Shown in pieces: positions 28,000-35,644 of a stretch of 64,000 nt of DNA. This stretch comes from Yoonia rosea (GTDB taxonomy: Bacteria > Pseudomonadota > Alphaproteobacteria > Rhodobacterales > Rhodobacteraceae), in the NCBI RefSeq assembly GCF_900156505.1, contig NZ_FTPR01000001.1, positions 434,001 through 498,000 on the forward strand. Direction: 5' to 3'. Below the pieces are notes generated by a model. The model searched no databases. It was not told the origin of the DNA and was given only the letters and a program-made list of their open reading frames with translations. Every line of letters starts with the position of its first letter. Position 1 is the first letter of the stretch. The translations under genes and the position numbers were made by a program.

Positions 28000-28902
28000 A
28001 TGGAAAACTGGGATGACATGCGGGTGTTTCTGGCGGTCGCGCGGGCCGAGGGCCTGTCGGCGGCCGCACCTGTGCTGAAAATGGACCCCTCGACCTTGGG
28101 CCGCCGGATTGCGCGGCTTGAGCGCAATCTGGGGGCCGCGCTTTTTGTGAAATCACCGCAGGGCTATGCGTTGACCGATCTGGGCGAACGGATGAAGGAA
28201 CGTGCCGCAGAGGCCGAGGTTCATCTGGCACGGATCGCGGATGAGGGGCAGGGGGAACGCGCGGGGCTGACGGGGCAAATCCGGATCGGGGCGCCGGACG
28301 GGGCGGCGAATTACCTTTTGCCGCAGGTTTGCGCGGCTATTCAGGAAAGGAACCCTGATCTTGAGGTGCAAATTCTGGCGCTGCCGCGTGTCGTCAACCT
28401 GTCACGGCGCGAGGCAGATATGGCGATTACCGTCAGCCCGCCTGCCGCAGGGCGGCTGACAGTGCAGAAGATCACGGACTATCAGCTGCATCTTGCGATG
28501 CGTTCGGATGCGACCCCTTTACAGAGTTTGGCCGATCTGAAGGGCCGACGGATCGTTGGGTATATTCCGGACATGATTTTTGACAAAGAGCTGGATTATC
28601 TCAGCGCGATTGATGTGGCGGGCGTACAGATGGCGTCGAATTCCGTGGCGGTGCAGTTGCAGATGATCCGGCAAGCAGGGGTCGGGATCGTGCATGATTT
28701 CGCGCTGCCCTTTGCGCCCGAGGTACAAATGGTGCTGCCGGATGCGGTGGCGCTGACGCGCTCGTTCTATCTGGTGCGGCATACATCGGACCGGCGGCTT
28801 GACCGGTTGACGCGGTTTGCACATGCGCTGCGGGCGGGAATACAGGACGAAGTTGCGCGGTTGGAACGCACAGCACGCTTGACAGCTAGGCCCCCCGTTT
28901 GA
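28000..28902 (+). CDS. LysR-family regulator of mmsA / valine catabolism
   Basis: A 300-residue LysR-type transcription factor. The N-terminal winged helix-turn-helix covers about residues 1–60 (WDDMRVFLAVARAEGLSAAAPVLKMDPSTLGRRIARLE); the remainder is the two-lobed effector-binding domain beginning near GQIRIGAPDG. ATG 28000 has AAGGA five bases upstream and is preferred to TTG 27979. Divergent placement next to mmsA and a palindrome in the shared region suggest that it regulates mmsA and itself. The effector, possibly a valine breakdown intermediate, is unknown. Confidence 0.9.
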   Translation: MENWDDMRVFLAVARAEGLSAAAPVLKMDPSTLGRRIARLERNLGAALFVKSPQGYALTDLGERMKERAAEAEVHLARIADEGQGERAGLTGQIRIGAPDGAANYLLPQVCAAIQERNPDLEVQILALPRVVNLSRREADMAITVSPPAAGRLTVQKITDYQLHLAMRSDATPLQSLADLKGRRIVGYIPDMIFDKELDYLSAIDVAGVQMASNSVAVQLQMIRQAGVGIVHDFALPFAPEVQMVLPDAVALTRSFYLVRHTSDRRLDRLTRFAHALRAGIQDEVARLERTARLTARPPV

Positions 28903-28940
28903 CACGCTGAAAGCCCGGAGGAGAACCAAGGAGTGCACCT

Positions 28941-29375
28941 ATGTTAGTTTCCCAGATGTTGAAGTCGAAACCTGATGTCGGTGTGATTTCAGTGACGCCC
29001 TCGTCCTCTGTTGCGGATGCCGCCAAGCTCTTGTCACAGCACCGTATCGGTACCGTTGTGGTGTCTTCTGATGGTGCGGCTCTGGATGGCATCCTGTCTG
29101 AACGTGACATTGTGCGTGAATTGGGCAAACGGGGGGCGGCCTGTCTGAGTGATCCTGTCAGTGCGCTGATGACGGCAAAGCTGACCACCTGTACCCCGAC
29201 GGATTCGGCGCTTGAGGTGCTGGAAATGATGACCGCCGGGCGGTTCCGCCACCTGCCGGTCATGGATGAGGGGCGGATGGTGGGCCTGATTTCCATCGGG
29301 GACGCTGTAAAGGGCCGCTTGTCGCAACTCGCGATGGAAAAAGAGTCGCTCGAAGGCATGATCATGGGCCACTAA
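28941..29375 (+). CDS. Two-CBS-domain protein
   Basis: A 144-residue protein composed only of a pair of CBS domains (about 8–65 and 75–130), with VADAAKLLSQHRIGTVVV and FRHLPVMDEGRMVGLISIGD as the typical strand–helix units. CBS pairs bind adenine nucleotides and act as energy or ion sensors. ATG 28941 follows AAGGAG. It may be transcribed after the LysR gene, 38 bp upstream. No enzyme domain is attached, so its partner cannot be named. Confidence 0.92.
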   Translation: MLVSQMLKSKPDVGVISVTPSSSVADAAKLLSQHRIGTVVVSSDGAALDGILSERDIVRELGKRGAACLSDPVSALMTAKLTTCTPTDSALEVLEMMTAGRFRHLPVMDEGRMVGLISIGDAVKGRLSQLAMEKESLEGMIMGH

Positions 29376-29443
29376 GGCCCGCCTTGCATTCTGCTGCGCA
29401 ATAATGTTGCTTGGCGAAACTGTAGAACACCAAGAGGTTTGCC

Positions 29444-29938
29444 ATGCGCGTTGCACTTTACCCCGGCACATTTGATCCGGTCACGCATGGTCATCTGGAC
29501 ATCATCCGCCGCGCTGCGACATTGGTGGACCGGTTGGTGATTGGCGTGGCAATCAACCGTGACAAAGGCCCGCTGTTCACGCTGGAAGAACGGGTTGAGA
29601 TGATCGAGGCCGAGGTGAAGCAGCTCTCTCTCAAGAGCGAATGCGAAATCGTGGCCCATCCGTTCGAGAACCTGCTGATCGATTGTGCGCGTGATGTGGG
29701 CGCGTCGATGATTATTCGCGGTCTGCGTGCTGTGGCGGATTTTGAGTATGAATATCAAATGGTTGGTATGAACCGCGTGCTGGATAATTCCATCGAGACG
29801 GTGTTTCTGATGGCCGAGGCCCAACATCAGGCGATCGCCTCAAAGCTGGTGAAAGAGATCGCGCGCCTTGGGGGGGATGTGTCCAAATTCGTGACACCTG
29901 CCGTCAACGCCGCGTTGAAAGAGCGGTTTGGCGTTTGA
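29444..29938 (+). CDS. coaD: Phosphopantetheine adenylyltransferase
   Basis: CoaD joins 4′-phosphopantetheine and ATP to dephospho-CoA, the penultimate step of coenzyme A synthesis. The 164-residue protein begins ALYPGTFDPVTHGHLDII, with the nucleotidyltransferase HxGH motif in THGH, and has IIRGLRAVADFEYEYQMVGMNR, a CoaD hallmark, and VSKFVTPAV at the end. The length is typical. The stop overlaps the TTG start of the next hydrolase gene by four bases. Confidence 0.97.
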   Translation: MRVALYPGTFDPVTHGHLDIIRRAATLVDRLVIGVAINRDKGPLFTLEERVEMIEAEVKQLSLKSECEIVAHPFENLLIDCARDVGASMIIRGLRAVADFEYEYQMVGMNRVLDNSIETVFLMAEAQHQAIASKLVKEIARLGGDVSKFVTPAVNAALKERFGV

Positions 29939-30711
29939 GCTGGCTCTGGATGCTGGTTGGTACCTATCTGCTCTACGCTGCTGTGATGGTGGTTGCCCAT
30001 CCGCGCATCATCTACCCGTTTGGAGCTGACGCCTTCGACAATCCCGCGTTTCGCCAAGAGGTCGTTTCAGACCGTGATGTTTCAGTTGCGATCTCTGAGG
30101 GCGATGACGATTTGGCGGTATTGTTCTTTATGGGCAACGGTGGGTCGCTGGCCTACTTTACCTATTCGCTGGATGCACATCAGGATGCGGGCAGGACCGT
30201 TGCGGCGCTGGAATATCGGGGCGGGGCCGGTATCGCGGGGCGCCCGTCTGAACAGGGTCTCAAGGCTGATGCGCTGGCCGCCTATGATTGGCTCGCAGCT
30301 CAGCATGACGGGCCGATTGTGGTGCACGGGTTTTCGCTGGGCACCGGGCTGGCTATTCATGTGGCGGCACGACGGGATGTGGCGGCGGTGTTGCTTGATG
30401 CGCCCTATACCACGCTGTGCGCATTGATGACCAAAGGGTCCTATTTGCCTGCCTGCTATCTGCCTTTCGTACAGAAATGGCGGTCGCTGGATGATGTGCC
30501 TGCGCTGAATGCACCGGTTCTGATCCAGCACGGCACGGCCGATCAACTGATCCCTATCGGCTATGGTGCGCAATTGGCGAACGCGATGGATGTGGCGGGC
30601 CTGTCTGTCACCTTCCATGAGGTCGCAGGTGCCACCCATAACAATCTGGCCGGGCAGGCGGGGTATCAGGACAGGATCAATGCGTTCCTGAACGGGTTCC
30701 CCAAAAACTAA
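29935..30711 (+). CDS. Membrane-anchored α/β hydrolase
   Basis: A 258-residue serine hydrolase with an N-terminal hydrophobic anchor (about 1–22). The nucleophile elbow is HGFSLGTGLA (GxSxG), the acid is in GTADQLIPIG and the histidine in VAGATHNNLAG. It resembles BEM46/YfhR-type hydrolases, whose substrates are mostly unknown. The TTG start overlaps the coaD stop (TTGA), which indicates coupling; ATG 29950 is an alternative start. Nothing in the sequence links it to coenzyme A biosynthesis beyond position. Confidence 0.82.
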   Translation: MSWLWMLVGTYLLYAAVMVVAHPRIIYPFGADAFDNPAFRQEVVSDRDVSVAISEGDDDLAVLFFMGNGGSLAYFTYSLDAHQDAGRTVAALEYRGGAGIAGRPSEQGLKADALAAYDWLAAQHDGPIVVHGFSLGTGLAIHVAARRDVAAVLLDAPYTTLCALMTKGSYLPACYLPFVQKWRSLDDVPALNAPVLIQHGTADQLIPIGYGAQLANAMDVAGLSVTFHEVAGATHNNLAGQAGYQDRINAFLNGFPKN

Positions 30712-30712
30712 A

Positions 30713-30732
30713 GCCGCACCCAAAGGCGCGGC
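30713..30732 (-). terminator. Putative terminator of the DUF1127 gene
   Basis: On the minus strand GCCGCGCC and GGTGCGGC form an 8-bp stem (one G·U pair) around TTTG and are followed by CTTTAG. It begins just past the stop of the convergent hydrolase gene. The U-run is short. Confidence 0.5.
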
Positions 30733-30759
30733 CGGTCTTCTGTCAGTGATCGTAAGCGT

Positions 30760-30918
30760 TTAGCCGTAGATGCGTTTGGCTGCGATTTTCGCGGCGTCCT
30801 CACGGAACATGCCAAGGTCGATGGCTGTTTCCAGTGGCATTGAGGCCAGTTCATGCTTCAGGCGGCTATAGGCCACGCGTTTCCGGACGGCTGTGCGAAC
30901 TATGTTCAATACGGTCAT
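30760..30918 (-). CDS. Small DUF1127-type protein (52 aa)
   Basis: A 52-residue basic protein, MTVLNIVRTAVRKRVAYSRL at the start, then LASMPLETAIDLGMFREDAAKIAA. The pattern of an arginine-rich helix followed by a D-[LI]-G-[ML]-x-R-x-D segment is that of DUF1127 (YjiS-like) proteins; in Rhodobacter a member of this family binds RNA. ATG 30918 is preceded by AAAGGAGC at good spacing. It is monocistronic, with a terminator downstream and two overlapping palindromes upstream. Too short for many gene finders, but the ribosome-binding site and motif support it. Confidence 0.78.
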   Translation of the reverse strand: MTVLNIVRTAVRKRVAYSRLKHELASMPLETAIDLGMFREDAAKIAAKRIYG

Positions 30919-30987
30919 AGGGATGCTCCTTTACATTCACGGAGTTTGATCTCGTGAAACAAAGGTAGCAAAGCCGCGGCGCGAAAC

Positions 30988-31007
30988 AACTGACAGTTAG
31001 CGCTAGC
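30988..31007. promoter_or_regulatory. Overlapping palindromes upstream of DUF1127 gene
   Basis: AACTG-A-CAGTT (30988–30998) overlaps GTTAGCGCTAGC (30996–31007), which differs by one base from the GTTAGCGCTAAC core seen near the gap genes. The pair lies 70–90 bp upstream of the DUF1127 start. Confidence 0.35.
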
Positions 31008-31057
31008 GGTTATGCATCTTTTGCATGGCGGTTTTTGCAAGTTGCCAAGTATTTGGG

Positions 31058-32995
31058 CTATCTCGCAAAAACTGTTTGCAGCCGGTTGTCGCTGCGAATG
31101 ACGTCTTGGACCGCTTGCCGCGCCCCGGCCACTGTCCAATGACCATTGTCGAGAATATAAAGCTGGCCGTCCGCGGTGAGCGTCGGGCAATTCTCCTGGC
31201 AGATAGGTTGGAAGCTGGAGACATAGTGGATTGCCGTGCCGGAAAAATGGCTTTCAAGCTTACGATCAAGCTGATCATCTGACCGAAAATCGGTGTCTGC
31301 ATAGAAGTTTCGCAAGTTCTCCGGATCTGTACTTCCCGCCATTGCAATATCAATGATCGGCCGAAATCGTGGACGTGGCCCCCAAAAAATGAGCGGTGCA
31401 TCGCCGGTTTGAAGCTGCACCAATGTGCGCGACAGTCTCTCAATTTCGGGTGCATTGGGGCGCTCAATCCCGCCCGCTCCTCTGGCGATCAGCGACCCGC
31501 CGCTTTGCGAATAGATCACCGCGCTGATCCGCGCGGCGTTGTCAGTCAGCCAGGTTCGCCAAAATGCGATAAAGGGCGCGCAAAAGACTTTCTCCGAGAC
31601 CGGTTGGGCCAGATTGCAACCGTTTCCTGTAAGCTGGACGATATTATGATCAGGGAAAACGGCGTTCAGGCCCACGTAGATATCCGCGGCATGGCTATCG
31701 CCGAGAACCACGATCAACCTGTCTGATCCTGCAGGCAGGCAGTCTGCAAAGACATCGAAATAGACTTGCCGAGAGTTTTCTGTCGCATTGCAGTTGAATT
31801 CTCCGGTGGCGTTCGTCCGTTCATCAAGCGCTGTGTCCAGTGTCGCGAATAGCGCGCGGATTTCGGGTGTATATCGTGAAGGATAGCCCCGATTTGTATG
31901 AATCTGCCAGCTGACCAGTGCGATGATCAGTCCCGCAAGAAGGCTGGTGCGCGCCAACTGACGTGACCCAATCACGAACTGGCCGCTGCGCTTATGCCGG
32001 AACGGGACTTCGATCAGGTGATACATGAGTGCGCCTGCCGCAAGAGTCAGGGCGATCAAACCCAAAACTTGCAATGACGTTTGGGCCTGGCCGAACAGAA
32101 AAATGAAATAGATGATCAAAGGCCAATGCAGGAGATAGACCGAATAGCTAATGCGTCCGATATAGCGGATCGGCGGCAAGGCTATGGCCCGGTTCATGAT
32201 GGCCGTTGGGCCTGCGTAGATCATCAGTGCTGTCGCGACCACCGGGATGGCCCCGTTCAGGCCCGGAAAGGGCGCTGTCTCTTGCAGCGTTCCGGCCACA
32301 AAGAGGATGATCAAGAGCCCGCTAAGTGACGCGATATTGGCGGTGATCACATTGCGCGCCTCCCAGCCGGTGAGGGCCAGAACAGCGCCGACGCCGAAAG
32401 CAAAGATGCGGAATGGGGTGAGGTAGAACGCGGCCGATGCGTGGTCGGCCAAGAGCATCTGGCTCAGTCCGAGGCTGATAAGGCTTAGCGTAATCATTGC
32501 AGCCAGTAGGCCCGCTTTTGAAAGATAGCGTGCAGCGATAACCAGTGCGGCTGGCCAGATGAAATAGAACTGTTCCTCAACTGCCAACGACCAGGTGTGC
32601 AGAAGGGGCTTATAGGCGGCCGCGTTATCGAAGTACCCGGTTTGCTGCCAGAAAAAAATGTTGCTCACTGAAAGCAACGTCGCGAGGGCCGCTTGTGCCG
32701 TTGCCTGATAGAGCGTTGGTGGCAGAATGAACCACCCTGCGAGCAATGTCAGCGCGATCGTTACTAAAAGAGCGGGCCCCAATCGGCGCAAGCGCCGGAG
32801 GTAGAAATCCTTGAATGTGAACCGCTCTTCCGCGGTTTCGCGCAAAATGAGGCTGGTAATCAGAAAGCCGCTGATGACGAAGAAAACATCAACGCCGATG
32901 AAGCCCCCCGGCACGTTGGACAGGCGCACATGAAAGAACACGATCAAGATCACTGCAACGGCACGCAACCCATCAATGTCGTCGCGATATTGCAC
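31058..32995 (-). CDS. OafA-type acyltransferase 3 with C-terminal SGNH domain
   Basis: A 645-residue integral membrane acyltransferase that probably acetylates a surface glycan such as O-antigen or exopolysaccharide. The N-terminal half is the ten-helix Acyl_transf_3 domain, opening YRDDIDGLRAVAV and including FFVISGFLITSLI and LLHTWSLAVEEQFYF. The C-terminal half is a periplasmic SGNH domain with the catalytic serine in VVLGDSHAADIY and the Asp–x–x–His pair in ILDNGHW. GTG 32995 with AAGGTG upstream fits the domain start; GTG 33004 or a start at 33106 are alternatives. G+C looks lower than in neighbouring housekeeping genes. Confidence 0.88.
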   Translation of the reverse strand: MQYRDDIDGLRAVAVILIVFFHVRLSNVPGGFIGVDVFFVISGFLITSLILRETAEERFTFKDFYLRRLRRLGPALLVTIALTLLAGWFILPPTLYQATAQAALATLLSVSNIFFWQQTGYFDNAAAYKPLLHTWSLAVEEQFYFIWPAALVIAARYLSKAGLLAAMITLSLISLGLSQMLLADHASAAFYLTPFRIFAFGVGAVLALTGWEARNVITANIASLSGLLIILFVAGTLQETAPFPGLNGAIPVVATALMIYAGPTAIMNRAIALPPIRYIGRISYSVYLLHWPLIIYFIFLFGQAQTSLQVLGLIALTLAAGALMYHLIEVPFRHKRSGQFVIGSRQLARTSLLAGLIIALVSWQIHTNRGYPSRYTPEIRALFATLDTALDERTNATGEFNCNATENSRQVYFDVFADCLPAGSDRLIVVLGDSHAADIYVGLNAVFPDHNIVQLTGNGCNLAQPVSEKVFCAPFIAFWRTWLTDNAARISAVIYSQSGGSLIARGAGGIERPNAPEIERLSRTLVQLQTGDAPLIFWGPRPRFRPIIDIAMAGSTDPENLRNFYADTDFRSDDQLDRKLESHFSGTAIHYVSSFQPICQENCPTLTADGQLYILDNGHWTVAGARQAVQDVIRSDNRLQTVFAR

Positions 32996-33077
32996 GCAGG
33001 TCACCTTGGTCAGTCTTCTTTCCTTATGGCTAGCATCTGGTGGAAATCGTGACAATGCTGTTGGACACGGCCATAAA

Positions 33078-33103
33078 AAAGCCGACCCGTCGAGGCCGGC
33101 TTT
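33078..33103 (-). terminator. Intrinsic terminator of gap (glycolytic copy)
   Basis: AAAGCCG (33078–33084) and CGGCTTT (33097–33103) form the stem. The A-run at 33075–33080 gives a U-tract on the minus strand directly after the hairpin, 22–47 bp past the gap stop. Confidence 0.8.
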
Positions 33104-33124
33104 CAACAGTCTGGTTGCTGTCGT

Positions 33125-34126
33125 CTAGATCAGCTTGCCCATTGCCACCGCTGTGTCGGACATGCGGTTCGAGAAGCCCCATTCGTTGTCATACCACGTC
33201 AGGATCCGGACCATGTTACCGTCCAGAACCTTGGTTTGGTCGAGGTGGAAGATCGAGGAGTGAGGATCGTGGTTGAAGTCCGAGCTGACCATCGGCAGGT
33301 CGGTATAACCGAGGATGCCTTTCAATGGGCCGTCTGCGGCGGCGATGATGGCTGCGTTGACCTCTTCGACTGTCGTGGCGCGGCTGGCCTCGAATGTCAG
33401 GTCCACGACCGACACATTCGGGGTGGGAACACGGATCGCCACACCGTCAAGTTTGCCGTTCAGTTCCGGCAGCACAAGGCCCACGGCTTTGGCGGCACCG
33501 GTCGAGGTGGGGATCATGGACAGGGCGGCGGCACGGGCGCGGTAAAGGTCTTTGTGCATCGTATCCAGCGTCGGCTGGTCGCCGGTGTAGCTGTGGATTG
33601 TGGTCATGAAACCTTTGGTGATGCCGATTGCGTCGTTCAACACCTTGGCCACGGGCGACAGACAGTTCGTCGTGCAGGATGCGTTCGAGACTATGATATC
33701 ATCAGCCGTCAGCATCCCGTCATTCACGCCATAGACGATTGTTTTGTCGGCATCCTTGCCGGGGGCCGAGATCAGAACACGGCTTGATCCGTTATCAAGG
33801 TGCGCTTGGCAGGCCTCTTTGCTGGTGAAGATGCCGGTACACTCCATCACAACATCCACGTTCGACCATGGCAGGTCTGCGGGGTTGCGGATGGCGGTGA
33901 CCTGAATAGGTCCGCGACCCACGTCGATAGTGGTTTCGGTTGTCGTCACCGTGGCAGGGAAACGCCCGTGTACGCTGTCAAAGCGGAGCAGGTGTGCGTT
34001 GGTTTCGACCGGTCCCAGATCGTTGATCGCGACAACCTCGATGTCGGTGCGCCCGCTTTCGACGATTGCCCGCAGGACGTTGCGGCCGATGCGGCCAAAT
34101 CCGTTAATAGCTACTTTGACGGCCAT
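33125..34126 (-). CDS. gap: Glyceraldehyde-3-phosphate dehydrogenase, probable NAD-dependent glycolytic form
   Basis: A 333-residue type I GAPDH that interconverts glyceraldehyde 3-phosphate and 1,3-bisphosphoglycerate. The Rossmann start is [12 protein letters not shown]; the catalytic cysteine is C151 in [24 protein letters not shown] closes the protein. D36 in VVAINDLGP is the acidic residue that normally holds the adenosine ribose of NAD, and positions 189–190 are Thr-Met. A GGAGAG ribosome-binding site precedes ATG 34126. A LacI-type palindrome overlaps the probable transcription start, which suggests repression. It is one of two gap genes here. Confidence 0.96.
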   Translation of the reverse strand: MAVKVAINGFGRIGRNVLRAIVESGRTDIEVVAINDLGPVETNAHLLRFDSVHGRFPATVTTTETTIDVGRGPIQVTAIRNPADLPWSNVDVVMECTGIFTSKEACQAHLDNGSSRVLISAPGKDADKTIVYGVNDGMLTADDIIVSNASCTTNCLSPVAKVLNDAIGITKGFMTTIHSYTGDQPTLDTMHKDLYRARAAALSMIPTSTGAAKAVGLVLPELNGKLDGVAIRVPTPNVSVVDLTFEASRATTVEEVNAAIIAAADGPLKGILGYTDLPMVSSDFNHDPHSSIFHLDQTKVLDGNMVRILTWYDNEWGFSNRMSDTAVAMGKLI

Positions 34127-34144
34127 GGTACTCTCCTCAGGGTC

Positions 34145-34162
34145 AATGTTGGCGCTAACATT
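34145..34162. promoter_or_regulatory. LacI-type operator at the gap promoter
   Basis: AATGTTGGCGCTAACATT is an 18-bp palindrome with one mismatched pair. On the minus strand a TATAAA box lies at 34167–34172, so the expected start near 34158–34160 falls inside the palindrome, as for a repressor site. It ends 18 bp before the gap ATG. Confidence 0.6.
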
Positions 34163-34197
34163 GCGATTTATACGAAAAGGTCAACCGTTGATCGCGC

Positions 34198-34341
34198 TTA
34201 GCGCCAAAACGCCATCCATTCGATAAGTCCGACAAATTTGCGCGATAGAAACAGCGCATTAGCTCCATCGTACTGCAGGTAGTCGAAACCAAGCAATGCG
34301 ACCAAGAACAGACCAAGAAGAACAGCGATGGTATTTGTCAT
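34198..34341 (-). CDS. Small membrane protein between the two gap genes (47 aa)
   Basis: A 47-residue protein, MTNTIAVLLGLFLVALLGFD at the start and a C-terminal LIEWMAFWR. Residues 4–22 form one transmembrane helix, and the C-terminal part is amphipathic and aromatic. I recall similar short proteins next to gap in other Rhodobacteraceae, but no function is known. ATG 34341 has no strong Shine-Dalgarno nearby; longer upstream reading frames carry no recognisable sequence. It lies between gap2 and gap on the same strand, so it may ride on the gap2 transcript past a hairpin. Confidence 0.6.
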   Translation of the reverse strand: MTNTIAVLLGLFLVALLGFDYLQYDGANALFLSRKFVGLIEWMAFWR

Positions 34342-34375
34342 GGGCCGAGGTTTAGCCCAGATGCCACAAATGGCA

Positions 34376-34395
34376 AAGCCCGCACATGCGGGCTT
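34376..34395 (-). terminator. Hairpin downstream of gap2
   Basis: AAGCCCGC (34376–34383) and GCGGGCTT (34388–34395) are exact inverse complements around ACAT, 30 bp past the gap2 stop. The minus-strand tail TTTGCC is a weak U-run, so read-through into the 47-aa gene is possible. Confidence 0.6.
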
Positions 34396-34424
34396 GCAAG
34401 GTTTTGTGCTGGTCAGGGCAGAGG

Positions 34425-35426
34425 TTAATGCAACCGTCCCATCGTGGCCGCGACATCGGCCATACGCGCCGAAAAGCCCCATTCGTTGTCATACCACGCC
34501 AGCACGCGCACGGTGCGCCCGCCCACGACCTTGGTTTGATCCGGCGCAAAGATCGAACTTTCGGTGGTGTGGTTGAAGTCGATGCTAACCTTTGCCTCGT
34601 CGTCATAGGACATCACCATGCCCATGTAACCGGCTGCAGCCTCGGCCACGATGGCGTTGACCTCATCAACGGTGACGGATTTTCCGGCCTCGAATGTCAG
34701 GTCCACGGCACTGACATTGGGGGTGGGAACCCGCATCGCTGTGCCGTCGAGCTTGCCTGCCAGTTCCGGCAGCACTTCGCCCAGAGCTTTGGCTGCCCCG
34801 GTGGATGTGGGGATCATCGCCATGGCGGCAGCACGGGCGCGGTAAAGATCGCTGTGGCGGCGGTCCAGTGTGGGCTGATCGCCGGTATAGCTGTGGATCG
34901 TTGTCATGATGCCGCGTTCAATGCCAATGGCGTCATTGAGGACTTTGGCGAGGGGGGCCAGACAGTTGGTTGTGCAAGACCCGTTCGATACCATGTTTTC
35001 GGTGCTCAGCAGATCGCGGTGGTTTACGCCGTACACAACGGTGCGGTCCACGTTTTTGGCGGGGGCCGAAATCAGAACCTTTTTCGCACCTCGCGTCAGG
35101 TGGACGTTGGATTTCAGACCGTCGTTAAATTTGCCGGTGCATTCCAGAACGACATCGACGCCCTCCCAATCAAGCTCTTCGGGATCGTAGGTCGACATCA
35201 CATCAATCGGGCCGCGGCCCAGATCCATCGTGTTGCCCTTCACAGTGATCGGGCTGCCAAAGCGGCCGTGCACACTGTCGTATTTCAGCAGATGCGCGTT
35301 GGTTTCAATCGGGCCCGTGGCGTTGATTTTGACGACTTGCACATCGTTGCGCGCGGCCTCGGTGATATGGGCCAAAGTGCAGCGCCCGATGCGTCCGAAA
35401 CCGTTGATCCCGATGGTCACTGTCAT
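34425..35426 (-). CDS. gap: Glyceraldehyde-3-phosphate dehydrogenase, second copy, GapB-like
   Basis: A second 333-residue type I GAPDH with catalytic C151 in SNGSCTTNCLAP and the end motif [12 protein letters not shown]. It differs from the neighbouring copy where cofactor choice is decided: the NAD-binding aspartate is replaced by A36 (VVKINATGP) and positions 189–190 are Arg-Arg instead of Thr-Met. Loss of the acid and gain of basic residues suggests NADP use and a gluconeogenic role, as in Bacillus GapB; this is inference. ATG 35426 follows AAGGAA. Two tandem LacI-type palindromes lie upstream at activator-like distance. Confidence 0.95.
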   Translation of the reverse strand: MTVTIGINGFGRIGRCTLAHITEAARNDVQVVKINATGPIETNAHLLKYDSVHGRFGSPITVKGNTMDLGRGPIDVMSTYDPEELDWEGVDVVLECTGKFNDGLKSNVHLTRGAKKVLISAPAKNVDRTVVYGVNHRDLLSTENMVSNGSCTTNCLAPLAKVLNDAIGIERGIMTTIHSYTGDQPTLDRRHSDLYRARAAAMAMIPTSTGAAKALGEVLPELAGKLDGTAMRVPTPNVSAVDLTFEAGKSVTVDEVNAIVAEAAAGYMGMVMSYDDEAKVSIDFNHTTESSIFAPDQTKVVGGRTVRVLAWYDNEWGFSARMADVAATMGRLH

Positions 35427-35515
35427 AGCTGAAATTCCTTGCCGCTCTGTCCTCGTTGTAGGTTGTATACGTAGGTGTACGCCCAAGGGGAACGAAAAAT
35501 GTGTTATTCATCAAT

Positions 35516-35549
35516 ATGTTAACGATAACATGCGCTGTTAGCGATAACG
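35516..35549. promoter_or_regulatory. Tandem LacI-type operators between gap2 and phyH gene
   Basis: ATGTTAACGATAACAT (35516–35531) and TGTTAGCGATAACG (35536–35549) have the same core as the site at the other gap gene; their centres are 19 bp apart. A possible minus-strand −10 box TATACA lies at 35464–35469, which puts the operators near −66 and −85. They are also about 95–130 bp upstream of the divergent PhyH gene. Confidence 0.55.
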
Positions 35550-35644
35550 CGTTTGCCGACTAAAAGGATGTTACCGCAAACAATTGGTGCGGCTGTCGAA
35601 TCATGTTTTGATTTACTAGTGTGGGCCAACTGAAAGGACGCCAG

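Noticed and set aside
26505..28016. 503-aa plus-strand ORF opposite mmsA
   Set aside because: mmsA has complete catalytic motifs on the other strand; the antisense frame shows only codon-bias mirroring.
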